This document shows positions 43,492 to 53,911 of a DNA stretch of 64,000 nt, piece by piece. The notes beneath the pieces were generated by a model. That model ran no database searches. It saw only the letters and a list, made by a program, of their open reading frames with translations, and was not told the origin of the DNA. The stretch lies in the NCBI GenBank assembly GCA_035578905.1, contig JAQJVL010000004.1:7678175-7742174 (forward strand). Direction: 5' to 3'. Numbering within the stretch: the first letter of the stretch is position 1; each line of letters starts with the position of its first letter. This stretch comes from Stictocephala bisonia. Its lineage: Eukaryota > Arthropoda > Insecta > Hemiptera > Membracidae. The position numbers and the translations under genes are program-made.

Positions 43492-45270
43492 CTAGAATGT
43501 TTTTTTTGTGTGAAATAACTCAAAACACTCATCTGGGTGGAGCGTTGGCGTTGACGCACAGGTCTTGCAGTAGTAGACTGTCTCTTTCCTCAGTCCTTTT
43601 TTCAGGTATACTACGCATCTCGTACCTTTCTTCTTTTTAGCTAAAAAGTGTCTTCCAGCCAACCTTTCTTCAGGAGGCCCTTGAGGTTTTCTTCCAGTTT
43701 TATTTTTTTGTCGATGAAGCATTTTCTCCGCCACCAGAACCTTCACCAAACTCTCTCTGAACTCAGCATGTGACATTGGTTTTTGTTGATATTTTTCTTG
43801 CATTCCTTTATGCAGGAGATATGAATTTACTACTGCTACTTCTAAAATCCAAAAAAACATCTTCCTATACCATTTCTTTGTTTTTCTCATGAATTGGTAT
43901 GATGCTATGAACTGATCGCTGCGATCAACGGCCCCCATATGTTTGGTGTAGTCCAATACTACGTTAGGTTTAGAAGTTGGGGGAAGGTCTGGCCATTTAC
44001 TTGGTACATCTGTTACATGATGTTTGCTACCTTCAGTTTTGGTACTAAGCATGGTGACAACTCTTTTATCTCTCCAGCTCAAAACCAAGATATTGTCTTG
44101 TCTATAGGAACAGATATCACCTTTTCTCATTTTCTTCTGCTTCTGTTTGAGGCTAATAGGCATGCCAGACCTGTTTGTCATAACAGTACGAGTTATATGG
44201 CAATTCATTTTTAGTAGCTCTAATGCCAACTGTGGACTTGTATAATAACGATCAGTATAGATGTGAAGTCCAGTTATTTGATTATTAGGGTCTCGAAAAA
44301 CTACAGACTCTGTCAAAACCTTTACAATTTGTGTTGTTTTTAACAAGGTAGTGTTAGGAATCAACTCTTCCTTGCCAAAGTAGGGTATAAAGTTGTAAAT
44401 GTAACCATTGTCACAATCTGACAATACAAATACTTTCATGCCAAACTTTACTGGCTTTTGAGGGTTGTACACCCTGAAACTAACCTTTCCTTTGAAAGAG
44501 ATAGTACTCTCGTCAATAGCTACACTGTTTCCTGGGTTATAAAATAGTTGGCATTGAGACTTTATATGATCTACTATTGGTCTTATAAGAAATCCTTTTT
44601 TCCTAGTTTGTTGTCCCTCACTATGATTGAAATGAATATTCCAGAATATATTCAAAAATTCATCTTTAGTAAATACATCTCCAAAAAAAGGGATTCTCTT
44701 TGTCCATGCCGTAGAAAAGTAGGCTTCAATGCTAGGAAGAGGAATCAGTCCCATGTTTATTATTGTTCCTAGAAAAGCCTTCAGATTACCTACAGTAATA
44801 TCATTCCATTTCCTAAGCCTTGAACGTGGTGATAAAGCTTCTGACTTTCTCTTATTGGCAAAATAATTGGTTTCCTCACAAATATGTTTCAATAAATCGT
44901 CGTTGAAAAATAATGAAAAGTATTCTATTGGTTCAGTATCTTGGTCAAAATAACTGGGTAAATTTGGTCCTGAATTCACATTGAAAATAGGAATTGTTCT
45001 ACTTGGTCCTATGTCAGTACTAGTAACATCTACCCATTCATTACTTTTACTAATAGGCCTATGTTGATTAGAATTAGATGAAGATGTACCTGCTGCACCG
45101 AATCCTTCTTCATTGTCAGTATCAGGATCACTACTACTCAAATTATGTAATAAAACGTCGTCCATTTCATAGTCATCATGTTCAGATCTGGGGTCTATTG
45201 CACTTGAAAAAGATGCATTCATTACACCTTGAATAAACTGATCAAAGTTTGGATCATCGGGATTGGCCAT
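43492..45270 (-). CDS. piggyBac-family transposase, full length
   Basis: 592 residues, within the usual size range of piggyBac transposases, with no stop or frameshift. An acidic, low-complexity N-terminus (residues 1-70) is followed by the DDE_Tnp_1_7-type core: LKAFLGTIINMGL, AIDESTISFKG (D253), KPVKFGMKVFVLSDCDNGY, HIYTDRYYTSPQLA (D340) and MGAVDRSDQFIASY (D449, D452), the catalytic aspartates of the family. W469-F473 (KKWYRKMFFWILEVAVVNSY) is the usual helix. The C-terminal cysteine domain has C552, C568, C571, H578, C582 and H587. The enzyme would excise and insert DNA precisely at TTAA. The start MANPDDPNF is the first ATG after the leader. It could be active or recently silenced. Confidence 0.95.
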   Translation of the reverse strand: MANPDDPNFDQFIQGVMNASFSSAIDPRSEHDDYEMDDVLLHNLSSSDPDTDNEEGFGAAGTSSSNSNQHRPISKSNEWVDVTSTDIGPSRTIPIFNVNSGPNLPSYFDQDTEPIEYFSLFFNDDLLKHICEETNYFANKRKSEALSPRSRLRKWNDITVGNLKAFLGTIINMGLIPLPSIEAYFSTAWTKRIPFFGDVFTKDEFLNIFWNIHFNHSEGQQTRKKGFLIRPIVDHIKSQCQLFYNPGNSVAIDESTISFKGKVSFRVYNPQKPVKFGMKVFVLSDCDNGYIYNFIPYFGKEELIPNTTLLKTTQIVKVLTESVVFRDPNNQITGLHIYTDRYYTSPQLALELLKMNCHITRTVMTNRSGMPISLKQKQKKMRKGDICSYRQDNILVLSWRDKRVVTMLSTKTEGSKHHVTDVPSKWPDLPPTSKPNVVLDYTKHMGAVDRSDQFIASYQFMRKTKKWYRKMFFWILEVAVVNSYLLHKGMQEKYQQKPMSHAEFRESLVKVLVAEKMLHRQKNKTGRKPQGPPEERLAGRHFLAKKKKGTRCVVYLKKGLRKETVYYCKTCASTPTLHPDECFELFHTKKTF

Positions 45271-45459
45271 TGTTTTATAATCACACTAATAACACAATAT
45301 TATATACACAGAATAAACTAAACACTAAATCACTATTTACAATATATTTACATAAAACAATGTTCATTCAATATCACTTATAAATACAACGTAACTATAA
45401 GAATAAGTAAAGAACAAGCAAGCGCCGTGGCACGTGAGAGATGACTGACTGGGTGGTCC

Positions 45460-45721
45460 GAGAAATCCCGTAATACGCGCGGAGTAGCAGCATACAATGG
45501 CCGCTCAGTTGCCATGGCGACGGTGCGTGAAGGTCACGATGACAAAGAACGGTTTCATCCTTTCTGTTGTCTTCAAAATTACCTCAATAACCATTTACGT
45601 ACACGTTAGTATAGTTTTATCACTTAAATTTAAATATTTATCTCAAAGTATTCAAATGCGAGAAATACCGTAATACGCGTTTTACATAAATATAACGTTG
45701 CGAGAAATCCCGTAATACGCG
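45460..45721. repeat. three subterminal 20 bp repeats of the piggyBac element
   Basis: GAGAAATCCCGTAATACGCG at 45460-45479 and 45702-45721, and the same with one change at 45660-45679. They lie near one end, as expected for transposase binding sites. A looser AAGAAATTTGC version lies inside the other end near 43183. Confidence 0.85.
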
Positions 45722-45965
45722 TGGAAAGGGTTAAGTATAACATTACTTACAAACCTACAGTTGGTTTCTACCTCTTATAGTATTAGTAAGGCTATTTAAG
45801 AAAACAAAATGTAACATCTTACACAACCTGACGATTGCTATTGTGGGCTGATACTCTATCCTGAAATAAGGTACATCGCACAGGTTTGGAGGCAGTGAAC
45901 AAAGCTAGTTAGATTCAATATACAATCGTAAGAAAGCTTATCATTAAATTTTAGGTAAAACTTAC

Positions 45966-46244
45966 AGCCAACAGCCACACTATTCAGACAAACAGGCGAT
46001 TCCTCCGTTCCATTGGCTAGCTTGCAATAGAACATATCCTTCATGGGCACAGGCTTTTCGATGTAAAGGCGAGCAGTGGATTCGTTGACGATAGTTACAA
46101 ACTCAGGTTGAACCTTGAATGATGTGTGGTAGAACGCCAAGTTACTGGAGTTGAAGCCCTGACTCACAACATTTGGATTGAGGATACATAGTATCTCTAG
46201 AGGTGATCCATATTCCAATATGATATCCCCAGATGGAACAGTAA
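45966..46244 (-). CDS. dome: dome-like cytokine receptor, exon 2 (Ig-like domain)
   Basis: 279 nt exon after acceptor TAATGTTTTAG, entering in phase 1 (G plus TT gives valine). Reads TVPSGDIILEYGSPLEILCI (an Ig-like start of the kind found at the N-terminus of gp130/LIF-receptor-like proteins), NSSNLAFYHTSFKV, ARLYIEKPVPMKDMFYCKLA and SPVCLNSVAVG. The cysteines of LEILCI and MFYCKL likely form the Ig disulfide. N-glycosylation sites are present (NSS, NES, NGT). The donor TTGGCT/GTAAG leaves phase 1. Residues about 43-135. A foldback repeat lies only 21 bp upstream of the acceptor. Confidence 0.87.
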
Positions 46245-46265
46245 CTAAAACATTACAAATCTTAA

Positions 46266-46513
46266 TCTTAGAACTTAGGCTTAAGCGGCCGGTGTCATAA
46301 CTAGAATCTACAGTTTCCGGTGACAACCGCGTCAAGGTACTATCTACAATATTTACAAGATGAAAAGACGTTTCGCCCATACTGGTGATGTGGCAGAGTC
46401 TCAGAAACCACTGAGGATGCCACATCACAGTATGGGCGAAACGTCTGGTCATCTTGTAAATATTGTAGATAGTACCTTGACGCGGTTGTCACCGGAAACT
46501 GTAGATTCTAGTT
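46266..46513. mobile_element. foldback (hairpin) repeat, copy 1, with 14 bp target duplication
   Basis: 248 bp insertion flanked by identical 14 bp ATTACAAATCTTAA (46252-46265 and 46514-46527). About 85 bp arms (near 46298-46385 and 46428-46513) are almost perfectly complementary, and the middle (GATGTGGCA...TGCCACATC) also pairs. Shared words of the family: AGGCTTAAGCGGCCGG, TTTCCGGTGACAACCGCG, ACGTTTCGCCCAT. No protein is encoded; the open frame through it is incidental. Confidence 0.9.
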
Positions 46514-46527
46514 ATTACAAATCTTAA

Positions 46528-47404
46528 CTAATATTTAAAGAAATTACTAATACTAATCTTCTGAATAACACTAAAAGTGAATGTATATCTTATATTTCAA
46601 TAAAGATTATAACAATAAGTCTTCACGCAGAAGTTATTGTTCTCAGTTACCAAATTTGGTCACATTTCAAGCTCAACCATTAGTGACTGGTTGACTTTGG
46701 TTCTAGCTCCTTCATGCCATCAGTTTTATCTTGCTGTATATCAAATAAGTCGTAAGCAACATGTATTATTCATCACACTATGCTCAATTCAACTATTTCT
46801 TAACTGTGTTCAGCAATCTTCCATGAAAAACATTTTTAAAATTGTAAAAGAAATTTCCCCAATGCCATATTGACATAATTTAAATATGTTGCTAAAAAAC
46901 ACACATTAACAAATATCATACCTTTACAATTATAATACCATCCTTCAAATCGATAATCAAGGGTATTTACTACATAATAATATGCCAATAATAAATATAT
47001 TAAAAACTACATGTAACACATATTTCTTTTTTCAATACACATAGATATAATTTTTAGATTTTATGAACCAGTTATTTCATTTATAACCTCAAATAGATAA
47101 CATATGTATATAATTGTGTTAGTGCATATCATGTAAGTAAAATCACTGTTGATATTACAAACTATTAAAAATAGAACAAAAATTATATAAATGAAATTAT
47201 TGGATGATTCAAATTTTTTACTGGTCCCTTGACATTCCAATTATCCTCGCTCTACTATAAAACCAAATTTGATGCACAGCTGGTTTCTAGTGAACATTTG
47301 TTTGAAATTAATTGGGAAGCTGGTTGGCGAGTTGGTTTTCTAGATTAAAGTTGTCCAGCATGTTGTGGAATATCTAGGGCAGATTCAGATTACATAATAT
47401 CTTC
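46528..47404. other. dome intron, no gene seen
   Basis: AT-rich intron sequence. Confidence 0.5.
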
Positions 47405-47408
47405 TTAA

Positions 47409-47488
47409 ACCCTTTGAGAAATGTGCAACTTTGCGTTGTATATCTAGAGGAGCTATGTTGCACAGCACTGGAAGCCACAGTAGAGGGG
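47409..47488. mobile_element. possible 80 bp TTAA-flanked mini-element
   Basis: TTAA at 47405-47408 and 47489-47492; ends ACCCTTTGAG and (reversed) CCCCTCTACT. The match is short and could be chance. Confidence 0.25.
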
Positions 47489-47774
47489 TTAAATTGGGAG
47501 TCCCTGATAGTCCTCATCTACCTGTCTAGTTGCATATCAACTTCTCGTACATGTGTACTGTTAAGCCAAACAGGAGCAGCACAAAATTTAGAGAGTTGGT
47601 GTGTCCGTAGGAATCTTTAAACTGTATGTGTTCATGCAAAGCAAATGACGATTTTGTTAGCTTATGTCACTTGTGTGATCTCCCAGCTATGTTAGCTGCC
47701 AACCAATTACTAGATTTTAAATTAATAGAAATAGGTTTTTTTATAAAAGTTAGAGTTTTTTTATTTTAGCAGAC

Positions 47775-47886
47775 AAAGTTAGAGCTAAGAAGCCCCTTCT
47801 AACACTTCAACTAGGGAACACTGGCTAAAGGTGACTTCCAAACCACCTCGAAGTTATTTTACCAGGCAAAGTTAGAGCTAAGAGAA
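47775..47886 (-). mobile_element. LINE 3'-UTR fragments (hairpin motif)
   Basis: AGAGCTAAGAAGCCCCT (47781-47797) and the neighbouring AAAGTTAGAGCTAAGA, repeated at 47867-47882, match the LINE 3' hairpin region at 55410-55440 (AAGTTAGGGCTGCAAAGCC), including the following CTAACACTT/CTACCACTT. Short 3'-end remnants of the same LINE group. Confidence 0.6.
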
Positions 47887-47887
47887 T

Positions 47888-48100
47888 CTTAGGCTTAAGT
47901 GGCCGGTGTAATAACTAGAAGCTATATTTTCCGGTAGCAACCGCATCAAGGTGCTATCTACACTTTTTACTAGATAACCAGAGGTTTCACCTATGCTGCG
48001 ATATGGTATCCTCAGTGGTATCGCTGAGACTATAGTCTCTGGTAGTCTCATCAGCGATACCACTGAGGATGCCACATCAGCAGGGCGAAAACTCTGGTAT
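47888..48100. mobile_element. foldback repeat, copy 2
   Basis: Starts TTAGGCTTAAGTGGCCGG and follows the family through TTTCCGGTAGCAACCGC and CTATCTACAC. A hairpin centred near 48035 pairs TCAGTGGTATCGCTGAGACT with AGTCTCATCAGCGATACC; arms about 50 bp. The second arm is truncated compared with copy 1. Confidence 0.8.
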
Positions 48101-50755
48101 TTGGAAACACAATTTTCCCTTCCACCATTAATGGCTGCTAAGCATCACGGAGAGGTGGGGATCCGTCAGAATAGTTGCGGGGGAAGTGAGGAACACAGCG
48201 CTGTTGTAAGATTTACGCTAGCTTGGTCTATCGCGAAAGAGCTTGTTAGAGACCTTAAATAAAATTGGACGAACCTTGTATTTAAGGTGGGCTCTACTAC
48301 ACTATGCCACAGACCAGTGCCTCTATTAGAGTTGTACAGAAAAATTACCAGTTGCAGCTGGATTCAAGCTAACAATCTTTGGCTCGTTAATTTTAACACT
48401 GATGATGGCTTGGTTTTTTTTGTGATAATAGACAATGACATAACTTATGGTTGAATAAGATTATTACTACCATTACTAAGTAAATGATTCCAAAGTTATA
48501 TATGTTTTCATGCCATAAGTAAGTCCAGCTTAGAAGTTTCCATAATGAATCAGTCAGTGACACATCCCTGGTACATCAATAACAACATAGCCCTCACATT
48601 AAGAGGCACCATCACCACAGATCCTTGAATCCTCCACCTCAGAGCCATTCCATTCGGGCCCAAACAAAACTTTGATTATCTTTTATCAGTAACAAATCAC
48701 TAAGCGATTTAAGGAGTTAATCTAAATTCAATGTAAATTTACATTACAATCATTTCAAAAACAGGAATCAGTCACCAACCCAGGAAATAAGGATCTATTT
48801 TTAAGCGAGAAATTGAAGGTTAGCCCAGTAACTGGCAGTGTTAACACTCTGTATTGGCACAACTTTTATTAAGAAACATTGTTCTTAATAAAAGTTGCCA
48901 ACACTTCATTTCTAATAACAAAACCTTTTAATATTTATCGAATTTATCACATATTATATATCATTCTCTTCAGCATGTTACAAATAATATTTAAATATAA
49001 AATTAATAATAGTATTCAATCGTTTACCTAAATACCAAGCTATAAACATTTTTGAAATACTTAATAACTTTCCTAATATTTTAGTAATAATAAGAATATA
49101 ATATTAATTTTTTTAAATACTGATATGTAAATATTCGCCTTATAGTAAAAGAATGTTATTATCAATTATAGAGTTTCGGAAATTGTGGAAAAACACCGCA
49201 TTTTCGGCACTGCTATTTAAATGGCAGCCACTTTCACCGTATAACCGACGTTAGCCAGTTACTGGGCTGGTGTAAATGAGTAGTAATGTATATACATTTT
49301 AATTGAAAATATGATGGCCTCTTTCATTTCATATATATATACTGTACAAATATTCTACTTGTCCTTTTGAAAATTAAAGAACGTATTCGATATTTAAAGG
49401 TGTTAAGTATACTTCATTCCATCAAAGAGTATTAAATAACTGAGACTGTAATAAATATTATTAATAATACCAACAAAACATTGATTAGAGGTAATTCCCT
49501 GAAATAAGTGACTGATAAATGAAATTGATAAATACTATGAGTTAGACTGAATTATTAAAAGAAATTGCAATATGGTTGCAATGATTTGGCTGAAGGACAA
49601 GTAAAAACTACAAAAATGACATTCCAGCAGCTTGCATCAACATAGTTTTTTTAAAATAAAAATCTATGTTAATAAATCTCTTTATCACACTTATGAAGAA
49701 TTTTTTTGATCTACTCATACCAACTATTTTCAATTAGTTTTTGAAACTATAATTGAATTTGAGACAATACAAGAGTAAGTAATTACTTGGATAATAATCA
49801 TACTAAAGGTTTTAACTATTGCAAATTGTCAAACATGGACAAAATCAAAGGATACACCATAAAATGTTAACATAATTTGAATGCATCTTATACACAGAGA
49901 ATTGTACAAACTGAAATAGACTCAAGGTTGGAGCTTGTAGAGAGAAGCCATGTCCAATTCAAACAAACAGTAAACAACATGGTAAGCCAGCACTTAACAA
50001 CATACAACAAACTATTATTTGAGGAAATAAAATTTACCTTGTGTTTGAACAAAATTAAATATAACAACAAACATTAGTTATTTTTTTCTGACTAAAACAA
50101 AATAATTGAACAACAATAATTTATCTCTTTTTAACTATTCATATAATAACTATCAAGTAACATGAACTAGTAAGTTAAATATATATATGTTATTTCATGG
50201 GTATTCATACATTTGACAAAATCCTTATAAACATTATTTGTTGTATAAATTATGTAAAATTGGTTTCTAGTAATAATTTAGAATTCACTAAATTAGTTAC
50301 AAATTACTGCAAATATTATTTAGTTCTTTAGCTTATTAGTATATATCCATTAGTTAGCTTCTTTATGGTTCTGATAGTTAATTTTAATAATGTAGAGATA
50401 ACAAAATATGGTGTTCTCTAAATCACTGTCAGTCAGCCAACTAACATTTTTTTCTTTTCATTAAAACTTAGCTATATATCATAGATAAAACATACTTACA
50501 ATTAATTGTAACGAAGTGTAATCTAGTTCATCTTACAAAAGTTTGTAAAAAATACTGTTACATTACGTTTTTAAACTAAACATTTCAGAGTTTAATTTTA
50601 AAACAATTTAAAAATTTGCTTAATTTTAAGATTTCAAAACACATAAAGGACATAAAGGATTGCATAAACTCATTATGAAAAACACTGAAATCTATATAGT
50701 TTAACGAATCAGATTCTTTAGAGGCTCAATGGCAGTAAAATCATTGCTTTGTTAT
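48101..50755. other. dome intron, no gene seen
   Basis: Mostly AT-rich. Contains an inverted 15 bp pair at 48822/49254 and a perfect 16 bp hairpin near 48862-48899. A patch near 48110-48260 is less AT-rich and has an open frame, but I do not recognise it. Confidence 0.5.
48822..49268. repeat. possible small inverted-repeat element
   Basis: AGCCCAGTAACTGGC (48822-48836) and its exact complement GCCAGTTACTGGGCT (49254-49268) bound 447 bp. Inside is a hairpin CAACTTTTATTAAGAA/TTCTTAATAAAAGTTG. No convincing target duplication. Confidence 0.4.
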
Positions 50756-51290
50756 AATTATAAATCAAATCAGATACCAACCTGATTAATTAGGTTGGTT
50801 TCTTTGTTGGAAATTCGTAGCGTAATGTAGCTTGTTTTGATTTAGTTATAAATTGAATCTGATACCAGGCTGATTAATTAGGTTGTTTTCTTTATTGGAA
50901 ATCTGTAGCATAATGTAGCTTGCTTTGATTTAGCTATCCACGGGTCAGAACTGAACTCGGGAAGAAGGCTTTTTCTTATTTTGGACCCCAAGCCTACAAC
51001 GCTCTTCCAACTGACCTCTAATTGGCAAACCTTTCAGTGTTTAAAAGGGGTTTGAAGAATTTATTTTATGCCAGTAGTAATTAGTCAGTTGATCAAAAAT
51101 GTACCTTCAGTATGTTTAATATAAGAACTATTGACAACAGTTGTATTGAAAAACAAAGAATTGTACTTTGAATAACGCTGGCTCAATAAAGGCGTTTTCA
51201 TTCATTCAAATCAAATTACTAGCTGATTAATTAGGTTTGTTTCTTCAATGGAAATCTGTAGCGTAAAGTAGCTCGCTTTGAGGTTTATGA
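50756..51290 (+). repeat. about 90 bp tandem repeat, three units, third displaced by LINE insertion
   Basis: Units near 50756-50848 and 50849-50938, and a third at about 51205-51290. Each has CTGATTAATTAGGTTG-like sequence, TTGGAAAT-CTGTAGCGTAA and TGTAGCT-GCTTTGA. The LINE end at 50940-51205 separates units two and three. Confidence 0.8.
50940..51207 (+). mobile_element. CR1-like LINE 3' end
   Basis: Reads RTELNSGKKAFSYFGPQAYNA then LPTDL, the terminal block of CR1/Jockey-like polymerases (G-x-F-x-x-x-G-P-x-x-x-N-x-L-P). It continues to a 3' UTR ending CAATAAAGGCGTTTTCATTC, the tail type shared with other LINEs here. Strongly 5'-truncated. Confidence 0.75.
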
Positions 51291-52095
51291 ATCAAATCAG
51301 ACACAAAACAAATTCTTTGTATTGAAAAAAAAGGCACAAGGAACTGTTCAATTTTCAATCAGACAAAAATCTATCCAGTATATATACATTCGATAGGCCA
51401 GGAATCCATCCTTAACTGCCTTGCACATACTGGAAGCCCTGATATACTAGGCCAACTATGATGCACCACTACAATCAATAGAATGCCTTACAAAACCCTT
51501 CCAGCAGATAAAATCTATGTTAAAAAAAATAAATAAATGCTAAATAAACCAATGACCAATGACAAAGCTTCATTACTGCCTGAAGGACAGAATGTGATTG
51601 ACAAGTTTATCACTGTCAAGATATAAACCAGTAACTGCAAGTAACCAGTATAAACTGAACTCAGTTTTCTATTATAGATAGAAAGAAAGAAAATCAATAA
51701 ATAAATATTTATCAAAAGAGGAAACAACAACAGTAGGTATTACTGTAGTAGGTACTTATTGATAATAAGTCTCAACCGAGTGTCTAAAAAATATACTTTA
51801 GAGGTTTGTTTTATTGATGACAACAGTACAATCATGAATAGTAACCCAAGAAGGGATTTTTTTATTACTATTCAAATATCCCTGATATAAGCTATAGATC
51901 TAATCATATGGATAAAAGGTAATTCGAGCATAACAATACAAAAGGGGAAGCAGGCAGACATAGTACAGTATAACAGTTGTCTGGTTTGCTTTTAACAATA
52001 AATACTGCTGTACCTAATAATATTTGTTCGGTTAAAAAGTGAATTTTTTAAACAAAGCATCTATAAAAATTGTTAAAGGTAATACAATTTTTAAA
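51291..52095. other. dome intron, no gene seen
   Basis: AT-rich; no recognised feature. Confidence 0.5.
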
Positions 52096-52310
52096 AACCT
52101 AACTGTGATCACAATGGCTTTTCATTGAGTGTTCATATCACATGCACCCAACAAGAAAATGTGAGAGAATAACTTTAATGAAAAATTGTTCTAACACAGA
52201 GGTCATCTTATCAGTGGAGTTATCACAGTGATATAACCATCTACTAATGCTTGCTGCACTTAAATGCATCTTTACTGTAATCGCATACAGTATCCACTAT
52301 GTTCCACAAT
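52096..52310 (+). repeat. direct repeat, copy 1 of an unrecognised family
   Basis: Matches 54427-54620 over about 200 bp, for example TCACAATGGCTTT, TAACTTTAATGAAAAAT and ACTAATGCTTGCTGCACTT. The two copies flank the first coding exon of dome. Confidence 0.85.
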
Positions 52311-53753
52311 GACATAAAATGCAAATTTGTGCTTTATACATTATGTTTCAGCATTCTTAAATTGTAAAAGAAACGATGTTTTCACTGAGCTAATTTTCTT
52401 TTCCTAACTTATTGACTCATTTGATACCTTCATAACATACAAAAGGGTAGGCAGAAATACCAACCAAGATATTTTGGAGATTTTTTTCAGAACTTCAGGG
52501 AAATATATCTATTTTAGTAACCATAAATCACATCTTCAATCTTTTTTTTATTTGATAGAAGATAAAATGGGCTTTGAGAACATGACTGAAAATATCTATA
52601 CGTAGATATTAAACCCTACTTATTTCTAATATAAGTACAATTGAGCATTAAAAAAATCCTATCCTAACCCATGGTAAAGAAAATATTAAGAAGTAACCCT
52701 ACACATTTTTTTGTAGAGAATATGTACCTTAACAACTAGAAAAAGTTATATTTCAGAAAAGATTTGCAACTAGGAATAATTGCTATTTATTTGCAATTCA
52801 AGTAAAACCCTACAAAATTTAATGTTCAAACAATGTTGGTATCGTCAAATTACAAGACAAAACGTAAATAGCACAGTTGATAGCGTAAACAAGACTTAGC
52901 ATCTGACATAAAAAGCTGTTGTTTAAACATAGCTGAAGTAGTGACACGCCAGACTAAACAGATAGAATATATGAATATCATGTGATACATTGTTATGAAA
53001 TCTATTATATGTCATTCCCTTGGTTATTAATCTGCCCTATTTTGAGAAAATTCAATCAAAATATGTAAGACAATTTTTTTTTTTTTATTATTGCATAACT
53101 TACGATACATCGGAAGTTCACCATCTTGGTTACATCTATGACTCCCATTATATCGGAAGTTGGTCACAAAAGGACTAAGGAAAGAACAATTAGGAACAAT
53201 GTTTTCAACTAGAAATACAAACTCGACGGATTGGTATCATGTCTCGTTAACTGTTCAGAAAGTTTTAACCATTGAGAAAAAATAGTACCAAGTAATACTT
53301 TTATCTTCTTTTCTGCAATTACATTAAATTATATATATTTATAGCGTAAGGTTTTTTTTATTGTCAGCTACCATTTATTAATTTGAAATTATATAAAAGC
53401 TGTGTTATATACTTGTAAAAAACCTCAACAGTCATAAGATATTAATGAAAATAAAAAATATCAAGTAATCTCCTGTCACACAAAGCTAATTCCAATCCAT
53501 CAAAAGCCATTTAAAGTCCTGCCTCACTGATTCTATTTATGCTAGCTAATCCCACCATAAAACAACACAGCGGGCATTCTGTAACTGTTTGATCCATTGT
53601 TTGGATAGACTCCCCGCAAACACATGACTAATCTAGTGTTAATCCCCATTTGTATTTCTAGTAGTTACATCTGTCCATATTAAATTGATATATTTGTTGT
53701 ATTATTTAGTGAGTAAATAAATAGTACAATTATCAAAATTTAAATCAAGTTAC
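52311..53753. other. dome intron, no gene seen
   Basis: AT-rich; no recognised feature. Confidence 0.5.
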
Positions 53754-53911
53754 CTCCAGGGGTGGTTATTCCTGGGCCACAGCGAAACCTGTCATCAGCA
53801 CTAACTATGACAGTAGCCCCTACCATAAAAAACAACGGCCACAGCTTCCTGTGGCAGCTCCTGCATATCAGTGTATCCATTTCTGAATTAAAACCTTACG
53901 TCCATCTCTTC
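53754..53911 (-). CDS. dome: dome-like cytokine receptor, first coding exon (signal peptide)
   Basis: Minus-strand exon carrying the likely start of a receptor homologous to Domeless, the JAK/STAT cytokine receptor of insects, which binds secreted Unpaired-type ligands at the cell surface and signals through a JAK kinase. ATG at 53880 opens MDTLICRSCHRKLW, then the hydrophobic PLFFMVGATVIVSA, a plausible signal peptide ending near residue 28, followed by DDRFRCGPGITTPG. The start was chosen because it is in frame and directly precedes this segment. The acceptor TTGTTTCAG (before 53911) implies an untranslated upstream exon; the exon could instead begin at a nearer AG. The donor CCTGGAG/GTAAC leaves phase 1, matching the Ig exon at 46244. 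The eight exons total 1363 coding nt, about 454 residues. Identity as dome rests on architecture; another class I receptor-like gene is possible. Confidence 0.75.

Larger units (their letters stand above)
43166..45730 (-). mobile_element. intact piggyBac-family transposon, candidate autonomous copy
   Basis: 2565 bp with TTAA at 43162-43165 and 45731-45734. The ends CCCTTTGCACGC and (reversed) CCCTTTCCACGC differ at one of 12 positions. The single uninterrupted transposase gene is on the minus strand. The 5' side (45.27-45.73 kb) holds a GC-richer leader and three copies of GAGAAATMCCGTAATACGCG. It sits between dome exons 2 and 3 in the same orientation as dome. Confidence 0.95.

Noticed and set aside
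45856..46452. 198-residue open frame covering the dome Ig exon and beyond, as one exon
   Set aside because: The N-terminal third is the foldback repeat and the C-terminal end is intron sequence; a good acceptor at 46245 and donor at 45965 define the real 279 nt exon.
47414..47620. 68-residue open frame as a small gene
   Set aside because: No start context, no domain, and it overlaps a possible mini-element; composition is not convincingly coding.
48101..48262. Open frame ending ...AWSIAKELVRDLK as a host exon
   Set aside because: It continues from the foldback repeat and shows no splice sites or recognised domain.
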